Assembly: GCA_034927345.1 (NCBI GenBank)
Contig: JAYFQE010000015.1
Location: 62,001-126,000 of the forward strand
DNA length: 64,000 bases
Reading direction: 5' to 3'
Source of the DNA: JAYFQE01 sp034927345
Lineage (GTDB): Bacteria; Bacillota; Clostridia; Saccharofermentanales; UBA5734
How positions within the stretch are numbered: position 1 is the stretch's first letter; each line of letters opens with the position of its first letter. Position numbers and translations under genes: made by a program. The notes beneath the pieces are model-generated. The model did not search any database, was not told where the DNA came from, and saw only the letters and a program-made list of their open reading frames with translations. Shown one piece after another: positions 1-8,140 of the stretch.

Positions 1-108
1 GCCCCTGCTAAACAAATTTCTCGACGTGGTTTTCGAAAAGATTCATGAGATATAATCAAGCTCCAAAAAGCGACATGCTCCATAATTCTCGGGGGGAGGT
101 TTTTTGCT

Positions 109-614
109 ATAAAGATCATAACGGTAATAGGCGATATAACGAACATCCGGTGCGACGCGATCGTCAATGCCGCGAACACATCGCTGCTTGGCGGCGGCGT
201 TGACGGAGCCATTCATCGGGCGGCCGGACCTAAATTGCTGGAAGCTTGCAAAGCATTAAACGGCTGTGAGACCGGCAAAGCCAAATTGACAAAGGGCTAC
301 AACCTTCCGGCGAAATATGTCCTTCATACGCCCGGACCCATCTGGAGAGGCGGCTCAAATCACGAAGAAGAGCTGCTGACGAGCTGTTATGATCAGTGTT
401 TGAAACTGGCGGTAAAAACCATTGCATGAGCATCGCTTTTCCGTCGATCAGCACCGGCGTTTACCGCTTTCCGCTGGCAAAAGCTGCCCGGATCGCCGTA
501 TCGGCTATGCTGGATCACCTGTTTGCCCATCACGAGCCTTTCGAGGTCAGAATGGTCTGCTTTGATCAGCAGACAAAGGCGGCATATGACCAGGCTTTGA
601 AAGAATTAATATAA
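109..614 (+). pseudogene. Macro-domain (ADP-ribose-binding) protein, disrupted
   Basis: Conceptual translation gives a YmdB-like macro domain: GDIT and VNAAN near the N-terminus, [21 protein letters not shown] and, in another frame, SIAFPSISTGVY. Intact relatives bind or hydrolyse ADP-ribose and O-acetyl-ADP-ribose. Three defects are visible. The A5 run at 414-418 is one base short, so frame 1 stops at 427-429 and the C-terminal half continues in frame 3. Between the in-frame stop at 46-48 and the domain there is no in-frame ATG, GTG or TTG; a TTG at 104-106 behind a GGGGGGAGG Shine-Dalgarno is out of frame. The substrate loop has three glycines where the usual form has four. Read as a decaying gene; sequencing error could explain one indel but less easily all three. 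Confidence 0.8.
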
Positions 615-620
615 TCCGCT

Positions 621-649
621 TGACAATAAGTAATATGTTGCCTATCATA
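621..649 (+). promoter_or_regulatory. Promoter of the marR operon
   Basis: TTGACA at 621-626 and TATCAT at 644-649 are separated by exactly 17 bases, 33 bases before the marR start. TTGCCTA occurs at 640-646 and again at 660-666, and AGGTAACCT at 652-660 is an odd palindrome. These could be sites for the MarR protein, but that is inference. Confidence 0.6.
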
Positions 650-682
650 AAGGTAACCTATTGCCTAATGGAGGACCGGCTG

Positions 683-1156
683 ATGACTGAGCTTGAACAG
701 AAGGCCTACATCTTTGGAACAATATTTACTTTATCAAACAAGCTGCAGGCCTTGGGAGACGAATTTGATCAGAACATAACCACGAAACAATGGCTTTTCA
801 TGATCGGCGTTTCAACCTTCAAGGAATCGCCGATGATCAGCGAACTGGCAAATTTTATTGGATACTCGCGTCAAAACGCCAAACGGATTGCAGCGGTTTT
901 GCAGAAAAAAGGGTATATTACGCTGGCGAAGGATCAATATGACGCGCGGGCGCAGCGCATTGAGCTGACTCAAAAATGCAAGACATACTTTGCCGAACGT
1001 GATAAACGGGAGATAGAATTCCTGGAAAAAATATTCGCCGGATTCGATGCCGGTTTGACAGACTCTGTATATACAGGTTTATGCAAATTGGATTTAACGA
1101 TCAAGGCGATCATGATGTCAAATGAAAACGCGGCTCTGCAAAGCGCTTCAATATAA
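683..1156 (+). CDS. MarR-family transcriptional regulator
   Basis: A 157-residue winged-helix protein. The central part (ISELANFIGYSRQNAKRIAAVLQ, followed by GYI and a DARAQRIELT wing) is the MarR recognition-helix and wing arrangement. The start at 683 is chosen because GGAGG at 670-674 lies 8 bases before it; in-frame ATG codons upstream lie inside the promoter region. MarR proteins are usually dimeric repressors of nearby genes that respond to small ligands. The next two genes (DUF6544 and FMN-binding proteins) follow closely on the same strand and are the likely targets. The ligand cannot be read from the sequence. Confidence 0.85.
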   Translation: MTELEQKAYIFGTIFTLSNKLQALGDEFDQNITTKQWLFMIGVSTFKESPMISELANFIGYSRQNAKRIAAVLQKKGYITLAKDQYDARAQRIELTQKCKTYFAERDKREIEFLEKIFAGFDAGLTDSVYTGLCKLDLTIKAIMMSNENAALQSASI

Positions 1157-1180
1157 AGGGTACGCCGGGGGATAAAGATC

Positions 1181-2023
1181 ATGGTTATCGCACTGGTGGT
1201 GCTGATTTGCCTTTTCGGCGGCGTTGCGGTATTTTTTAAAATCCCTTATTCGCCGGCATACGCGACATTCATGTCGTTCCAGACGCAATTTTTGAAAAAT
1301 GCAGCAGAAAACTCAGGGCTGTTTACTCAAGAGGAGGTTTCGCATCTGCCGGCGCCTGTCAATAAATATTTTAATTATTGCGGCTATATTGGTACGCCGA
1401 AAATGGGCTCAATGAAAGCAACATATAAGAATGTCAATTTTATCTTTGGAAAAGAAAAACCCGCTGTGCGAATCGATTATACACAGTGCAATACGGCCTA
1501 TAAACCGGCCAGAATGGCCTATATTGACAGCGCTGTACATGGCGTGCCCTTTGAAGGCCTGGACACATATATTAACGGCAAAGGTTCGATGAAAGGCGTT
1601 CTGGCAAAGCTGTTCAATCTGTTTAGCCAGACCGGAAAAGCAATGGACCAGGCAAGTCTGGCCACTTTTTTATCAGAATGCCTGATTATGCCGAGCGCCG
1701 CTTTACAGGATTATATAACATGGGAAGAGCTGGATGATTTGCAGGCGAAAGCTGTGATATCGTATTGCGGCATCACCGCCGGCGGCATTTTCAGGTTTAA
1801 TGAAAACGGCGCGGCGCTGTCGTTTACAACGGACGACAGAGCGATTATCGCAGCTGACGGCACCATTAAAAAAGCAAAATGGTCGGCTGTTTTCAATGAT
1901 TATCAAGAAAAGCAGGGAATTAAAAAGCCGACGACGCTTCAGGCCATTTGGCATGATGATGATGGCGATCTCCTGTATTTTGATGGGAAAGACGTTGCGA
2001 TTGAATATGATCCGAAACAATAA
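1181..2023 (+). CDS. DUF6544 family membrane-anchored protein
   Basis: A 280-residue protein with one N-terminal hydrophobic segment (about residues 1-19), so probably anchored with the rest outside the membrane. The LPAPVNKYFNYCGYIG segment near residues 56-71 matches the LPxPVxRYxRY signature I associate with DUF6544. The function of the family is unknown. It sits 24 bases after marR and 25 bases before the FMN-binding gene, giving a compact three-gene unit. Its combination with a covalent-flavin protein suggests, but does not show, an envelope redox role. Confidence 0.7.
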   Translation: MVIALVVLICLFGGVAVFFKIPYSPAYATFMSFQTQFLKNAAENSGLFTQEEVSHLPAPVNKYFNYCGYIGTPKMGSMKATYKNVNFIFGKEKPAVRIDYTQCNTAYKPARMAYIDSAVHGVPFEGLDTYINGKGSMKGVLAKLFNLFSQTGKAMDQASLATFLSECLIMPSAALQDYITWEELDDLQAKAVISYCGITAGGIFRFNENGAALSFTTDDRAIIAADGTIKKAKWSAVFNDYQEKQGIKKPTTLQAIWHDDDGDLLYFDGKDVAIEYDPKQ

Positions 2024-2048
2024 CGCTAATCCACGCGAGGTGAATGGA

Positions 2049-2426
2049 ATGAAAAAAGTGATTATCATCATGACTGCCGTCATAGGAATATTCATAATTT
2101 TACTAATTACGATGCAACTAAAGATGAATAATGAATTAAAGCATCTAGAATATGATAAAGTCGACCTGAATGAAATAGCCGACGGGATTTATCAAGGCAA
2201 AGCGGAAACGACTTTTGTAAAAGCCGCGGTAGCCGTAGAAGTCAGTAAGCATAAAATCATCAGAATCGATATCTTAAGCCATGACAACGGGATGGGGAAA
2301 AAGGCTGAGCGGATAACCGAGGACATGATCAAGATGAATACATATGACGTCGATGTCGTGAGCGGAGCGACGTCTTCCAGCCAGGTTATTAAAAGCGCGG
2401 TCAGCCATGCGTTGGCAGCGGACTAA
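2049..2426 (+). CDS. FMN-binding domain protein (covalent flavin site)
   Basis: A 125-residue protein with an N-terminal membrane anchor (about residues 4-23) and an FMN_bind domain. The DVVSGATSSS segment near residues 102-111 contains the SGAT motif to which ApbE-type flavin transferases attach FMN through a phosphoester on the threonine (Thr108). The longer reading frame that starts at 1800 is spurious, because it overlaps the previous gene; GAGGT at 2037-2041 supports the start at 2049. Such small proteins resemble the flavin domains of RnfG, NqrC and extracellular electron-transfer proteins. No ApbE gene lies in the window. Confidence 0.85.
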   Translation: MKKVIIIMTAVIGIFIILLITMQLKMNNELKHLEYDKVDLNEIADGIYQGKAETTFVKAAVAVEVSKHKIIRIDILSHDNGMGKKAERITEDMIKMNTYDVDVVSGATSSSQVIKSAVSHALAAD

Positions 2427-2489
2427 AACTATTGTAAACGAATTAGGGCAGCAGCTATTCCAAACATCATCATTGATGCCTTCAGCGGA

Positions 2490-2518
2490 TTGACTTTATT
2501 CTATAATATTCCTATAAT
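2490..2518 (+). promoter_or_regulatory. Promoter of the lactate operon
   Basis: TTGACT at 2490-2495 and a perfect TATAAT at 2513-2518 with a 17-base spacer. This is one of the strongest promoters in the window. It is followed directly by the palindromic operator at 2519-2539. Confidence 0.8.
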
Positions 2519-2539
2519 TTGGTCAGACCACCTGACCAA
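2519..2539 (+). promoter_or_regulatory. Operator for the FadR-type GntR regulator
   Basis: TTGGTCAG (2519-2526) and CTGACCAA (2532-2539) form a perfect 8-bp inverted repeat around ACCAC. Inside it, TGGTCAGACCA at 2520-2530 is a second, overlapping near-palindrome of the TGGT...ACCA type known for LldR/FadR-family operators. The site begins one base after the -10 hexamer, so bound repressor would cover the transcription start. Autoregulation by the protein encoded immediately downstream is the natural reading. Confidence 0.75.
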
Positions 2540-2582
2540 TATTTATCTTTGCGGGTTAACCGCCAAACGATCAGGAGAGCAG

Positions 2583-3293
2583 ATGGACGTTAATCCGATC
2601 AGCATGAAAAGAGTTTATCAATCAGTCATCGAACAATTTATCGGCCTGCTGGGAAGCGGTCAGATTAAGTCCGGCGACAGGCTGCCTCCGGAGAGAATTC
2701 TTGCCGAGAAATTTAAGGTCAGCCGCGCGTCGATACGCGAAGCATTCCGGGCGATGGAGGTTATCGGCATTATCGATGTTCGTGCCGGGGGCGGCAGCTA
2801 TGTGACGGACTTAAATATTGTTCCGTTTATTACGACTATTGCGCCGCTTTTTTGGCGTACGGTAAGCCGGGAAGAAGACCTGCTCGATTTCAGGCGGCTT
2901 CTGGAAACAGAAGCGGCCCGGCTGGCCGCCGCCAGAGGAAATCCGGAACATATTGACCGACTGGAAGACGCGGTGCAGCAGATGCGCGTTTCTCTCCGGC
3001 AAGCGAATCTGGAAATGGGCGAAGAAGCAGATATTCGTTTTCACAAACTGCTTTTTCTTTGTTCCGAAAATGAGATCCTGATTAAAGCCGGCGAATGTGT
3101 ATCATGCTTGCTGGAGAATTCTGTTCGCCTGGGGCGGGCGAGAATCATGAAAACGGCGGCTCAGGCAGAAATCCTGCTCGAGCAGCACGAACAGATCCTG
3201 GACAGGATCCGGCAGGGCGACAGCCAACAGGCCGCGCTGGCCATGGAGGACCATCTGGCTTTTGTGCGTCAAACCCTTCAAAGAAAGGATTAA
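2583..3293 (+). CDS. FadR/LldR-type GntR regulator of lactate use
   Basis: A 236-residue protein. Residues about 7-75 are a GntR winged helix (SGDRLPPERILAEKFKVSRA, SIREAFRAMEVIGI, then GGGSYV). The remainder is an all-helical FCD ligand domain with RRLLETEAARLAA, RFHKLLF and EQHEQILDRIRQGD, which include the usual Asp and His metal-site positions. The start at 2583 has AGGAG at 2573-2577. FCD-type relatives such as LldR respond to lactate or similar hydroxy acids. It is the first gene of the operon with larA, etfB, etfA and the dehydrogenase, and its own operator lies at 2519-2539. Ligand assignment rests on context. Confidence 0.85.
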   Translation: MDVNPISMKRVYQSVIEQFIGLLGSGQIKSGDRLPPERILAEKFKVSRASIREAFRAMEVIGIIDVRAGGGSYVTDLNIVPFITTIAPLFWRTVSREEDLLDFRRLLETEAARLAAARGNPEHIDRLEDAVQQMRVSLRQANLEMGEEADIRFHKLLFLCSENEILIKAGECVSCLLENSVRLGRARIMKTAAQAEILLEQHEQILDRIRQGDSQQAALAMEDHLAFVRQTLQRKD

Positions 3294-3300
3294 CAAAGTA

Positions 3301-4590
3301 ATGATGAGGCAGATCAAAATCCCTTATGCAAAAGAACATTTACTGCTGGAGGTGGAGGAGGAGCGGCTCAAGGCTGTTCTCGAGCCGAACCCGGATTCGG
3401 ATTCCAGTTCGGATCCGGACCGGGATGAAGCGTCCATCGTCCGCAGAGCGCTTGCCGAACCCGTCGAATCCCGCCGCTTGTCGGACCTGGCGGCCGCGGC
3501 CGCTCATGTGCTTTTAATTACAAGCGATCATACGCGGCCTGTTCCCAGCGCCATAACCATACCGATCCTTCTTGAGGAAATCCGCAGGAACAATCCGGCT
3601 GTCCAGATTAAGATCCTTGTCGCTACGGGTTGCCACAGGCCGACGCGGCCGGAAGAGCTGCTCGGTAAATTCGGCGAAACGGTGTTTCATCAGGAAGATA
3701 TTGTTATCCATGACAGCCGCGACCGGGCTCATCTGATCGATAAAGGCCGGCTGCCTTCCGGAGGGGAGCTTTGGGTCAACGACCTGGTTGACTGGGCTGA
3801 CTTAGTCGTCGCGGAAGGCTTCATCGAACCGCATTTTTTCGCCGGCTTTTCCGGCGGACGCAAGAGCATCCTGCCCGGAATCTGCGCGGCAGAAACGGTG
3901 CTGGCCAACCACTGCGCCGAATTTATCGCCAGCCCGCAGGCCAGGACGGGCAACCTGGAAGGAAATCCGCTGCACCGCGATATGCTTTTTGCCGCGCAGG
4001 CCGCAGGACTGGCCTTTATCCTCAATGTCGCTCTGGACGCGGACAAGAAAATCATCAACGCCTTTGCCGGGCATCCTGACCTGGCGCACCGGAAAGGCTG
4101 CGACTGGATCGGCAAACGGGCGCTGGTCAGACGCCGGGAAGCAGACATCGTCGTCACTTCGAACGGCGGGTATCCGCTGGACCAGAACATTTACCAGTCG
4201 GTCAAAGGAATGACGGCCGGCGAGGCCTGCGTCCGCGAAGGCGGCGTGATCATCATAGCCGCGGCTTGTGAAGACGGTCACGGCGGCGAAGCTTTTTTTC
4301 GCTGGTTTTCCGAAGCGGCGTCGCCGACGGAGGTCGCGGCAAAGATCGCGATGATTGGCCGGCAGGATACCCGTCCGGATCAGTGGCAAGCCCAGATCCT
4401 GGCGCGGGTGCTCGGCCGGTGCGCCGTCATTATCGTAACAGACCGCTGCGATCCGCAGATTATCCGGGCTATGCATATGCAGCAGGCTCATGATTTTACG
4501 GAAGCCTTAGTCATGGCACGCTCCATCGTTGGCAGTAGGGCGGATCTGGTTGTTATTCCGGACGGCGTATCGGTCATCGTTGGAGATTAA
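3301..4590 (+). CDS. larA: LarA-family nickel-dependent lactate racemase
   Basis: A 429-residue protein of the LarA (DUF2088) family, which racemises lactate or related 2-hydroxy acids with a nickel-pincer nucleotide cofactor. Visible family landmarks are SDHTRPVPS, GCHRPTRPEEL, EPHFFAGFSGGRKSILPG (with the cofactor-linked Lys and a His ligand region) and VTSNGGYPLDQN. Length matches the family. It starts 7 bases after the regulator gene. Genes for cofactor synthesis (larB, larC, larE) are absent here and would have to lie elsewhere. In the Acetobacterium lct operon a racemase gene accompanies the same Etf and dehydrogenase genes, which supports lactate as substrate; LarA homologues with other substrates exist. 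Confidence 0.88.
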   Translation: MMRQIKIPYAKEHLLLEVEEERLKAVLEPNPDSDSSSDPDRDEASIVRRALAEPVESRRLSDLAAAAAHVLLITSDHTRPVPSAITIPILLEEIRRNNPAVQIKILVATGCHRPTRPEELLGKFGETVFHQEDIVIHDSRDRAHLIDKGRLPSGGELWVNDLVDWADLVVAEGFIEPHFFAGFSGGRKSILPGICAAETVLANHCAEFIASPQARTGNLEGNPLHRDMLFAAQAAGLAFILNVALDADKKIINAFAGHPDLAHRKGCDWIGKRALVRRREADIVVTSNGGYPLDQNIYQSVKGMTAGEACVREGGVIIIAAACEDGHGGEAFFRWFSEAASPTEVAAKIAMIGRQDTRPDQWQAQILARVLGRCAVIIVTDRCDPQIIRAMHMQQAHDFTEALVMARSIVGSRADLVVIPDGVSVIVGD

Positions 4591-4635
4591 CCGCCGGCGT
4601 GTCCGGTTCTTTTAATGGCCAGAAAGAGGAATGGA

Positions 4636-5424
4636 ATGGACATTTTGGTTTGCATCAAGCAGGTTCCGGGCGCCGCCAATGTCGCGGTCGATGAAGTGAC
4701 CGGCGTGCTCAAGCGGGATGGTGTTGAGAGTAAAATGAATCCCTATGATCTTTTCGCGCTGGAAACCGCGTTTCGGATCAAAGAAGAAAAGGGCGGTTCC
4801 GTGACGGCTTTGTCGATGGGACCGCCGCAAGCCAGAGAAATCCTGCTGGAGGCGATTCAGATGGGCGCCGATGAGGGCTGCCTTCTGACGGACCGGCGAT
4901 TTGCCGGCGCCGATGTGGCGGCGACCGGCTATACCCTGGCTCAGGGGATTCGCCGGATAGGGCCTTTTGACCTGATCATCTGCGGCAAACAGACGACGGA
5001 CGGCGATACGGCACAGGTTGGCGCCGAAATGGCCGAGTTTTTAAACTTGCCTCACGCCGCTTATGTGACCCGTTTTGAATCGGTAACCCGGGATCAGATC
5101 ATCCTTTTTGCCAATTTGGAACATACGGTCCAGAAGCTGAGTATTCAGATCCCCTGCGTGGTTACGGTCGAGAAGGACCTTTATACGCCGCGCCTGCCAT
5201 CGTATAAGCGCCGCTTGCAGACCCAGGACAAGCAGATCCGGGTTCTGACGCTGCAAGACCTCGGCGACCAGGATGAACGGCATTATGGCTTGTCCGGGTC
5301 TCCGACCCAAGTCGAGAAAATTTTCCCGCCTGAGCAGACTGCCGTCAGGCAGATTTTAACCGGGTCTGCGGAAAGTCTGTCCGGCCGGCTGCTGGATATT
5401 CTTGCAGTGCGGAAGGTGATATGA
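4636..5424 (+). CDS. etfB: Electron-transfer flavoprotein beta subunit (LctB-like)
   Basis: A 262-residue EtfB. It begins MDILVCIKQVPG and contains MNPYDLFALETAFRIKE, ALSMGPPQAREILLEA and CGKQTTDGDTAQVG, the nucleotide- and FAD-contacting segments of EtfB. The start at 4636 follows AGAGGA at 4625-4630; an earlier in-frame ATG at 4615 has no clear ribosome site. In bifurcating Etfs, EtfB carries the second FAD and the NAD site. Placement before etfA and a GlcD-type dehydrogenase matches the lactate dehydrogenase/EtfAB complex, which drives NAD reduction by lactate at the expense of reduced ferredoxin. Confidence 0.92.
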   Translation: MDILVCIKQVPGAANVAVDEVTGVLKRDGVESKMNPYDLFALETAFRIKEEKGGSVTALSMGPPQAREILLEAIQMGADEGCLLTDRRFAGADVAATGYTLAQGIRRIGPFDLIICGKQTTDGDTAQVGAEMAEFLNLPHAAYVTRFESVTRDQIILFANLEHTVQKLSIQIPCVVTVEKDLYTPRLPSYKRRLQTQDKQIRVLTLQDLGDQDERHYGLSGSPTQVEKIFPPEQTAVRQILTGSAESLSGRLLDILAVRKVI

Positions 5425-5477
5425 ATCCGGCTGTTTTAGAAAAGAAACAGAACGAAACGGGCAGAGAGGATGCATAA
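5421..5477 (+). other. Possible 18-codon coupling ORF between etfB and etfA
   Basis: ATG at 5421-5423 overlaps the etfB stop codon (ATGA) and opens an 18-residue frame, starting MNPAVLEKK, that stops at 5475-5477, five bases before etfA. It may only pass ribosomes along, or be the leftover of a longer linker. It has no recognisable family, and chance is possible. Confidence 0.25.
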
Positions 5478-5482
5478 CCGGC

Positions 5483-6685
5483 ATGAAAGAGATGATCCTT
5501 GACCAGACCAAGATTGATGAAAAAACAGCAGAAGTCCTGCAGAAGCTTTGTCCCTTCGGGGCTTTCAGCCGCGAGGACGGAAAACTGAGCGTCAACGCGG
5601 GCTGCCGCCTATGCGGTTTATGCGTCAAAAAAGGGCCGCCGGGCGCGGTCATCATCCGGGAAAAAGCTTCTGAAGCGAAAATCGATAAATCCCTCTGGCG
5701 CGGCATTGCGGTTTTGGCGGATACGAGCGAGGGCGTCATCCATCCGGTCACCTTTGAATTGCTTGGCAAGGCGCGCGAACTGGCGGCGGTCATCGGACAC
5801 CCCGTTTATGCCCTGCTGATCGGCTGCGGCAACGGACCGGCAACCCAGGAACTGCTGCAATATGGTGCGGACGAAGTTTTTGTCTATGATGATCCGGGAC
5901 TGGCTGATTTTTTAATCGAGCCCTATGCGGCCGCGGCAGCCGATTTTATTGAAAAGGTCCGTCCGACGGCCCTGCTGGTTGGCGGGACCAATGCCGGACG
6001 GTCGCTGGCGCCGCGCGTCGCCGCCCGCTTCAGAACCGGGCTGACGGCAGACTGCACCGCTCTTGAGATGCGGCCGGATACCGACCTGGTTCAGATCCGG
6101 CCGGCGTTCGGCGGCAATATCATGGCCCGGATTTTAACCTGCAACAGCCGGCCGCAACTATGCACCGTCCGTTATAAAATTTTTACCGCGCCCCGGAAAC
6201 AGGAGTCTGCCGGCGGCCGGGTGATTCCGATGATTCTGCCGCCGGAACAGATAGCCGGCCGGACCGCCTTGCTGGCGAGCATATCCAAGGAACGGGGCAT
6301 TGACCTTACCGCGGCTGATGTGATCGTTGCTGTCGGACGGGGGATCAAGAACAAGAAAGATCTGGAGATGATCAGGGAACTGGCCGGTCTCTTGCATGCT
6401 CAGGTAGCTTGTACGCGTCCGCTTGTGGAGAACGGCTGGTTCGACCCGCGGCTGCAGATCGGCCTGAGCGGGCGGACGGTCAGCCCGAAGCTTATCATGA
6501 CAATCGGCATAGCCGGATCAGTTCAGTTTGTTGCCGGGATGAAGGGATCGGAAACCATTATCTCGATCAACAACGATGCGGAGGCCGGAATATTCCAGGT
6601 TGCGCACTATGCGGTCATCGGCGATCTGTATGCAATTGTGCCGAACTTGATCAGCCGGATCAAGACGCATGAACCGATTATCTGA
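5483..6685 (+). CDS. etfA: Electron-transfer flavoprotein alpha subunit with ferredoxin domain (LctC-like)
   Basis: A 400-residue EtfA with an extra N-terminal iron-sulfur region. Cys23 (CPFGAF) and Cys41, Cys44 and Cys47 (CRLCGLC) can hold one [4Fe-4S] cluster; the fourth cysteine expected after CxxCxxCxxx is Gly51, so a second cluster is not possible. The rest is standard EtfA: an ALLIGCGN Rossmann-like half, then the FAD domain with [28 protein letters not shown] and [16 protein letters not shown] at 5464-5469 is rather far from the ATG at 5483; an ATG at 5492 is an alternative. The ferredoxin-like region fits confurcation with reduced ferredoxin. Confidence 0.9.
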   Translation: MKEMILDQTKIDEKTAEVLQKLCPFGAFSREDGKLSVNAGCRLCGLCVKKGPPGAVIIREKASEAKIDKSLWRGIAVLADTSEGVIHPVTFELLGKARELAAVIGHPVYALLIGCGNGPATQELLQYGADEVFVYDDPGLADFLIEPYAAAAADFIEKVRPTALLVGGTNAGRSLAPRVAARFRTGLTADCTALEMRPDTDLVQIRPAFGGNIMARILTCNSRPQLCTVRYKIFTAPRKQESAGGRVIPMILPPEQIAGRTALLASISKERGIDLTAADVIVAVGRGIKNKKDLEMIRELAGLLHAQVACTRPLVENGWFDPRLQIGLSGRTVSPKLIMTIGIAGSVQFVAGMKGSETIISINNDAEAGIFQVAHYAVIGDLYAIVPNLISRIKTHEPII

Positions 6686-6696
6686 AGAGGGGAATT

Positions 6697-8139
6697 ATGG
6701 ATACAAAGGAAAATCAAAATCCGGATACGACAGCCCGCGCGTCAGCCTATAAAAAGATCGGCGAAGCGGATATTGCCTATATCAAGTCGATAATCCCCGG
6801 CGAACGGGTGTTCTGCGGATCGGAAATCAGTGTGGACTACAGCCATGATGAGTTAGGCGGCGTCGCCTGTTTTCCGGATGTGCTGATCAAGGTCAAAAGT
6901 CAGGAGGAAGTCTCGGCAATCATGATGTTTGCCGGTGAACAGATTATTCCCGTCGTCGCCAGAGGTTCCGGGACCGGCCTTGTCGGGGCCGGCGTTGCCG
7001 TTTGCGGCGGCATCATGCTGGACATGACCCTGATGAACAGGATCCTCGAGCTGGACCCGGATAATCTGACCCTTACGGTCGAACCGGGCGTTCTGCTGAT
7101 GGATCTCGCGAAATATGTTGAAGAGCATGACCTTTTTTATCCGCCCGATCCGGGTGAGAAATCGGCGACCATCGGCGGCAATATCAGCACGAATGCCGGC
7201 GGGATGCGCGCGGTCAAATACGGCGTGACCCGCGATTATGTCCGCGGCCTGACCGTCGTCCTGCCAACCGGCGCCATCATCGAACTCGGTGGAAAGGTCG
7301 TCAAGAACAGCTCCGGATATGCGCTGAAGGACTTGATCGTCGGCTCGGAAGGCACTTTGGGGATTATCACCCGGGCTATCCTGAAACTGCTGCCTTTGCC
7401 GCAGAAAAAAATCAGCCTGCTGGTTCCGTATGATGAAATGACGGCCGCCCTGGAAACGGTGCCAAAAATCATTCAGTCAAAAAACATCCCGACGGCCATC
7501 GAGTTCATGGAACGGCAAACCATCCTGTTTGCTGAGGAGTATCTGGGCAAGCGGTTTCCCGACACCGCCGCGCCGGCTTACCTGCTGCTGACCTTTGACG
7601 GCGGCAGTCGCGAAGCCGTCGAGGCGGAGTACCGCAAAACGGCCGATCTTTGTTTGGCCGAGGGCGCCAAAGATGTCTTTATTGTCGATACGGATGAACG
7701 GCAGCAATCGGTATGGAATGCGCGGGGCGCCTTTTTGGAAGCGATAAAAGCCTCAACCACAGAAATGGATGAGTGCGATGTCGTCGTTCCGCGGAACAAG
7801 GTCGCCGAATTCATTCTTTATACGCATCAACTGGCGAGGGAGATGAACATACGCATTCCCAGTTTCGGCCATGCCGGCGACGGGAACTTGCATGTCTATA
7901 TCTGCCGTGACGCTCTCGATGAGCCCGCCTGGCAGGAGAAGCTCAATCAGGTTTTTGACCGGATGTATCAAAAAGCCTTTGACCTGTCCGGGCTTGTATC
8001 CGGCGAACACGGCATCGGCTACGCGAAAAAGAACTATATGAGCAGACAGTGCGGACCCGTTCAGCTTAGCCTGATGCGCGGTATCAAGGCCGTTTTTGAC
8101 CCTCTGAACATCCTTAATCCCGGCAAGGTCTGCCAATAA
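6697..8139 (+). CDS. FAD-linked D-lactate dehydrogenase (GlcD/LctD-like)
   Basis: A 480-residue flavoprotein of the FAD_binding_4 / FAD-oxidase C family. Residues about 45-230 form the PCMH-type FAD domain ([53 protein letters not shown]). The C-terminal part has [13 protein letters not shown] and [11 protein letters not shown], the catalytic and metal-binding histidine segments. It follows etfA by 11 bases with GAGGGG before the ATG. Together with etfBA it should form a lactate dehydrogenase-Etf complex. The family also oxidises glycolate and 2-hydroxyglutarate, but the neighbouring racemase and regulator favour lactate. Confidence 0.9.
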   Translation: MDTKENQNPDTTARASAYKKIGEADIAYIKSIIPGERVFCGSEISVDYSHDELGGVACFPDVLIKVKSQEEVSAIMMFAGEQIIPVVARGSGTGLVGAGVAVCGGIMLDMTLMNRILELDPDNLTLTVEPGVLLMDLAKYVEEHDLFYPPDPGEKSATIGGNISTNAGGMRAVKYGVTRDYVRGLTVVLPTGAIIELGGKVVKNSSGYALKDLIVGSEGTLGIITRAILKLLPLPQKKISLLVPYDEMTAALETVPKIIQSKNIPTAIEFMERQTILFAEEYLGKRFPDTAAPAYLLLTFDGGSREAVEAEYRKTADLCLAEGAKDVFIVDTDERQQSVWNARGAFLEAIKASTTEMDECDVVVPRNKVAEFILYTHQLAREMNIRIPSFGHAGDGNLHVYICRDALDEPAWQEKLNQVFDRMYQKAFDLSGLVSGEHGIGYAKKNYMSRQCGPVQLSLMRGIKAVFDPLNILNPGKVCQ

Positions 8140-8140
8140 T

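Noticed and set aside
3802..4491. 229-codon minus-strand frame inside larA
   Set aside because: It is a GC-driven shadow of the larA gene, with no domain and no ribosome site.
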